Source: Fragilaria radians
Taxonomy: Eukaryota; Bacillariophyta; Fragilariophyceae; Fragilariales; Fragilariaceae
Reading direction: 5' to 3'
DNA: 20,080 nt
Assembly: GCA_900642245.1 (NCBI GenBank)
Contig: CAAAJI010000545.1
Span: forward strand, 16,370 to 36,449
The position numbers and the translations under genes are program-made. The first letter of the stretch is position 1, and every line of letters starts with the position of its first letter. Below, piece after piece: positions 17,906 to 20,080 of the stretch. A model generated the notes under the pieces. That model made no database searches. It was not told the origin of the DNA and saw nothing but the letters and a program-made list of their open reading frames with translations.

Positions 17906-18720
17906 TCAGGCACTTAATTGTGGTAAATCCGATAACGTCTTTGCCTGACCTGGTCGCATTTGACGTTTACCTTTTCGTGGACTTACACCACCCTGTTTCT
18001 TAGCCTTTGCTTCCATGGCAGAACGTAAAACTTGAGATGTATCCTAATTTAGAGAAGAGCGAGAGTGAGAAGAATCAACAAACTCAATTCATGACACGGA
18101 AACAATACTCCAAAGCATGAAAATAAAAATTCAGAGACTCAATTAAGACTTGGAGTATTATTCTCACTTACAGACGATGTATGTTCCTTCAAATAATCAA
18201 GATTGAATAAACTCTCCACATATCCTCGTGTCATGGCTATGACTGTAAATGGATTACATAATGCCCGAAGAATATACGGTATTCGTATCATGGACTTTCG
18301 TTTGGATTTCTTGATAGAAGGTAGATTCATTTGTAACAATGTCGAACTGACAGTTTGTTTGACATCCTTCGACTTTTTATCATCGACCTTGGATGTCGAC
18401 ACGATTGTAGATTTCGTTAATTTGGAATCCACTTGTACTTTTTGATTCTTCTTGACATTTTCTTCTTCCTCCATTATATCTTCTTCATCATCATCGGAAT
18501 TCTCAATATCCATGTCATCATCATCATCATCATCATCATCGTCGTCGTCATCCGTTGCATCTCCTCCCCGAACAATCTTCACTATGGACAACAATGGCAC
18601 TACGTTTGGACTGTAATTGCGTACAATCTTGTTAATCACTCTACTAGTTGTAGAGCCTATTGCTTGGATTAATGTACAACAAAGAAGTAGCCCCAACACT
18701 ACTAGGTTGAACCATCTCAT
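17906..18720 (-). CDS. Two-exon gene: secreted or organelle-targeted protein with a poly-Asp tract, function unknown
   Basis: Exon 1 is 18720-18172 (183 codons, phase 0). The intron is 18171-18044 (128 nt), with donor GTAAGTGAG, a pyrimidine-rich tract and acceptor AAATTAG. Exon 2 is 18043-17906 (45 codons plus TGA). Reading through the donor reaches a stop after 10 residues, so splicing is needed to reach the basic tail. The 228-residue product has a signal peptide (hydrophobic 5-20, LIQA at 17-20), then an Asp run at 57-69 inside an acidic stretch to about 90, a Lys/Ser-rich middle, a conserved-looking block YILRALCNPFTVIAMTRGY followed by LFNLDYLKE, and the exon 2 tail with RSAMEAKAKK, RKGKRQMRPGQAKTL and SDLPQLSA. 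I recall similar C-terminal blocks in conserved algal hypothetical proteins but cannot name a family. The leader suggests ER or plastid routing. Confidence 0.82.
18044..18171 (-). other. Spliceosomal intron in the poly-Asp protein gene
   Basis: GT-AG intron of 128 nt in phase 0, inferred from the strong donor GTAAGTGAG, the CTTCTCACTCTCGCTCTTCT tract before AAATTAG, and the open frame on both sides. Confidence 0.8.
18495..18554 (-). repeat. In-frame GAT/GAC microsatellite encoding the poly-Asp tract
   Basis: A run of GAT codons with four GAC codons gives 13 consecutive Asp, with further short Asp runs nearby. Such a triplet run is expected to vary in length between alleles. Confidence 0.75.
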
Positions 18721-19818
18721 GATGGTTGGAGGGGGATTGGCCTTTTGAAATTGTAATTCGAAGTTCAGGTTGTCAAAGCACGAAAAATAACAATTTATAT
18801 TACACGTGGAAAATATTGTATATTCTTGACATCGACCCTCTCGTACAGCCTACATTATTTGTACTCAAAGACGGGTACAGGACAAGCAAAACCAGTGAAA
18901 TGCAATAAATGATATTTTGTTAAACTAATTGGCATTGTATGGGTTATTGGTGGCAGCTTTTGATAATTTCTTCACCATTATAACTTAATCTTGTAAAGTT
19001 GTCATGGTCCGTATACATACATCATTGAGATTGCACATATCTTCTGCTGCTTATTTATTGTGAGTCTCATCAAAACATTATAGGATGTCTCTCTTGACTC
19101 ATGACAGCTCACACTTAAAATTCTGAAGCATCTGTATGTAGTTCAATCCTATTTTAAAACATTGGTTTGGATTGCAATTTAAATGTTTAAAGAAAAGTAA
19201 TGTGACATCTTTACCTTTTCCTAATTAGCATTGAGAATTGTCATGTTTACCGTAGGGGCTGGGCTATGATGTTATGCTTTACTGATAACTAGTTCATTCT
19301 TTGGTGTTGGTTTGCTTTTAAGCATGGTTCCATTGTGGATTGTTGCCTACAATATATATTGGTGACACGTAATCTCTTGTGTATAACGATGGTTTGGTTG
19401 GTCATTCATCTTTATACATGGATTGGCAGCATGGATGCAATACACATTTGGAGTCTTAGGTTTCACCGCTACTGCTATTTTTTAAATCATAATCTAATAA
19501 CTAACAACTTAGTGAGAAAATGTCATGATGCCTAAAATTAATGATGCAAATAATTAACAATACAGTGACAGGGGTGCTGAAGAACTATTTTAGGACTATT
19601 AGCATTGCTGTACTCGTATTATCTAGCTCTCGGACAGCGCTGTATGGAAGTACTTCCCAAGTTCTCTCTCTCAAGTAAAAAAGAAAGGGATTCGCCACAA
19701 ATTCGTCATTGTTCCTTTGCATCTCCTAGAACTAACGTCGGGGCGCTATTCCTTTCCAGTGACGTGAAGATGGACATGCCAATACATGTTTCCATCTGGT
19801 GCTACATCATTTCTCTGT
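18721..19818. other. AT-rich intergenic region, no recognised gene
   Basis: Longest open stretches are under 90 codons, on the plus strand, hydrophobic or low in recognisable motifs. No tRNA-like B box, repeat array or retroelement sequence was seen. The stretch just above 18720 should hold the promoter of the poly-Asp gene. Confidence 0.55.
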
Positions 19819-20070
19819 CTACTCCGCTGGTGATTTCTGTTCCGAAATTGCTAGCATTTCAGCTGGAGTAGGATCTTCCGTTGGAACGTTTTGAGGAGTG
19901 TACCGTCCACCAGCATTAGGTTGTCCTACACCTTGGCCAGAAGTCCAATTGGGATACCCTCGTCCGCTACCCATACGACCTCCCTTACTACGTCCACCTC
20001 GCCTTCCACGTCCTGCGACTCTGCCTCCTCCTCGTCCACCACCTCGATAATCCTCGCCTTCAGCACTCAT
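19819..20070 (-). CDS. RGG-rich protein, N-terminus uncertain
   Basis: The minus frame from ATG at 20070 to TAG at 19819 gives 83 residues: MSAEGEDYRGGGRGGG, further RGG/GRG repeats to about residue 38 (GRGRRGGRSKGGR), then a Pro/Gln/Asn-rich region (YPNWTSGQGVGQPN) and an acidic end (TEDPTPAEML). RGG boxes typically bind RNA and are arginine-methylated, so a nucleolar or mRNP protein is plausible (inference). No in-frame stop is visible in the 10 bases above the ATG, so this may be the C-terminal part of a longer protein. Alternatively it may be a first exon: AG-GTGTAG within codons about 48-50 is a weak possible donor. GC-rich codon use differs from the surrounding AT-rich DNA and supports real coding sequence. 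Confidence 0.55.
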   Translation of the reverse strand: MSAEGEDYRGGGRGGGRVAGRGRRGGRSKGGRMGSGRGYPNWTSGQGVGQPNAGGRYTPQNVPTEDPTPAEMLAISEQKSPAE

Positions 20071-20080
20071 GTAATGGTTG

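Noticed and set aside
17746..18003. Plus-strand ORF of 85 codons
   Set aside because: It is antisense to exon 2 of the minus-strand poly-Asp gene and matches nothing.
19335..19871. Plus-strand ORFs of 66 and 88 codons
   Set aside because: No family motifs. The second overlaps the RGG-rich minus-strand frame, which is better supported.
1..20080. CRISPR arrays, tRNA or rRNA genes
   Set aside because: No regularly spaced repeats were seen, and no tRNA-like conserved boxes or rRNA sequence on either strand by eye.

Overview
The window looks like nuclear DNA of a photosynthetic stramenopile, most likely a diatom. It carries a phytol kinase with a plastid-type bipartite leader, a gene with a GT-AG intron, long AT-rich spacers, and a non-LTR retrotransposon family whose reverse transcriptase carries the DAQAC(F/Y)DRI form of motif A. 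The species cannot be named from the sequence.

Layout. 1-1143 (minus): 5' part of a rhodanese-type tRNA uridine hydroxylase (TrhO/YceA family); its 3' end lies outside the window. About 1471-15339: some 13.9 kb of non-LTR (LINE-like) retrotransposon, arranged as one rearranged remnant (copy 1) and two near full-length but dead elements (copies 2 and 3). All three point to the minus strand and are joined head to tail, the 3' end of one element running directly into the 5' end of the next at about 8625 and 2294. Each long copy had ORF1 (a gag-like protein of unknown family with a C-terminal coiled coil) and ORF2 (APE-type endonuclease, linker, reverse transcriptase, RNase H, C-terminal CCHC zinc motif). 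Both ORFs are broken by in-frame stops and frameshifts, and several catalytic Asp codons have become Asn. 16426-17634 (plus): intact phytol kinase (VTE5-like). 17906-18720 (minus): two-exon gene for a secreted or organelle-targeted protein with a 13-residue poly-Asp tract. 19819 to beyond 20070 (minus): an RGG-rich protein, start uncertain. The remaining stretches hold no gene I can recognise.

The host genes (tRNA modification, phytol salvage, two of unknown role) show no shared pathway. The retroelement array fills the divergent interval between the TrhO gene and the phytol kinase gene, so it sits between their 5' ends. Host genes on both sides make it an interstitial array, although its end-to-end structure recalls the telomeric retrotransposon arrays of insects. 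Copies 1 and 3 are more alike than either is to copy 2, which lies between them. That argues against simple tandem duplication and for successive insertion of related elements end to end.
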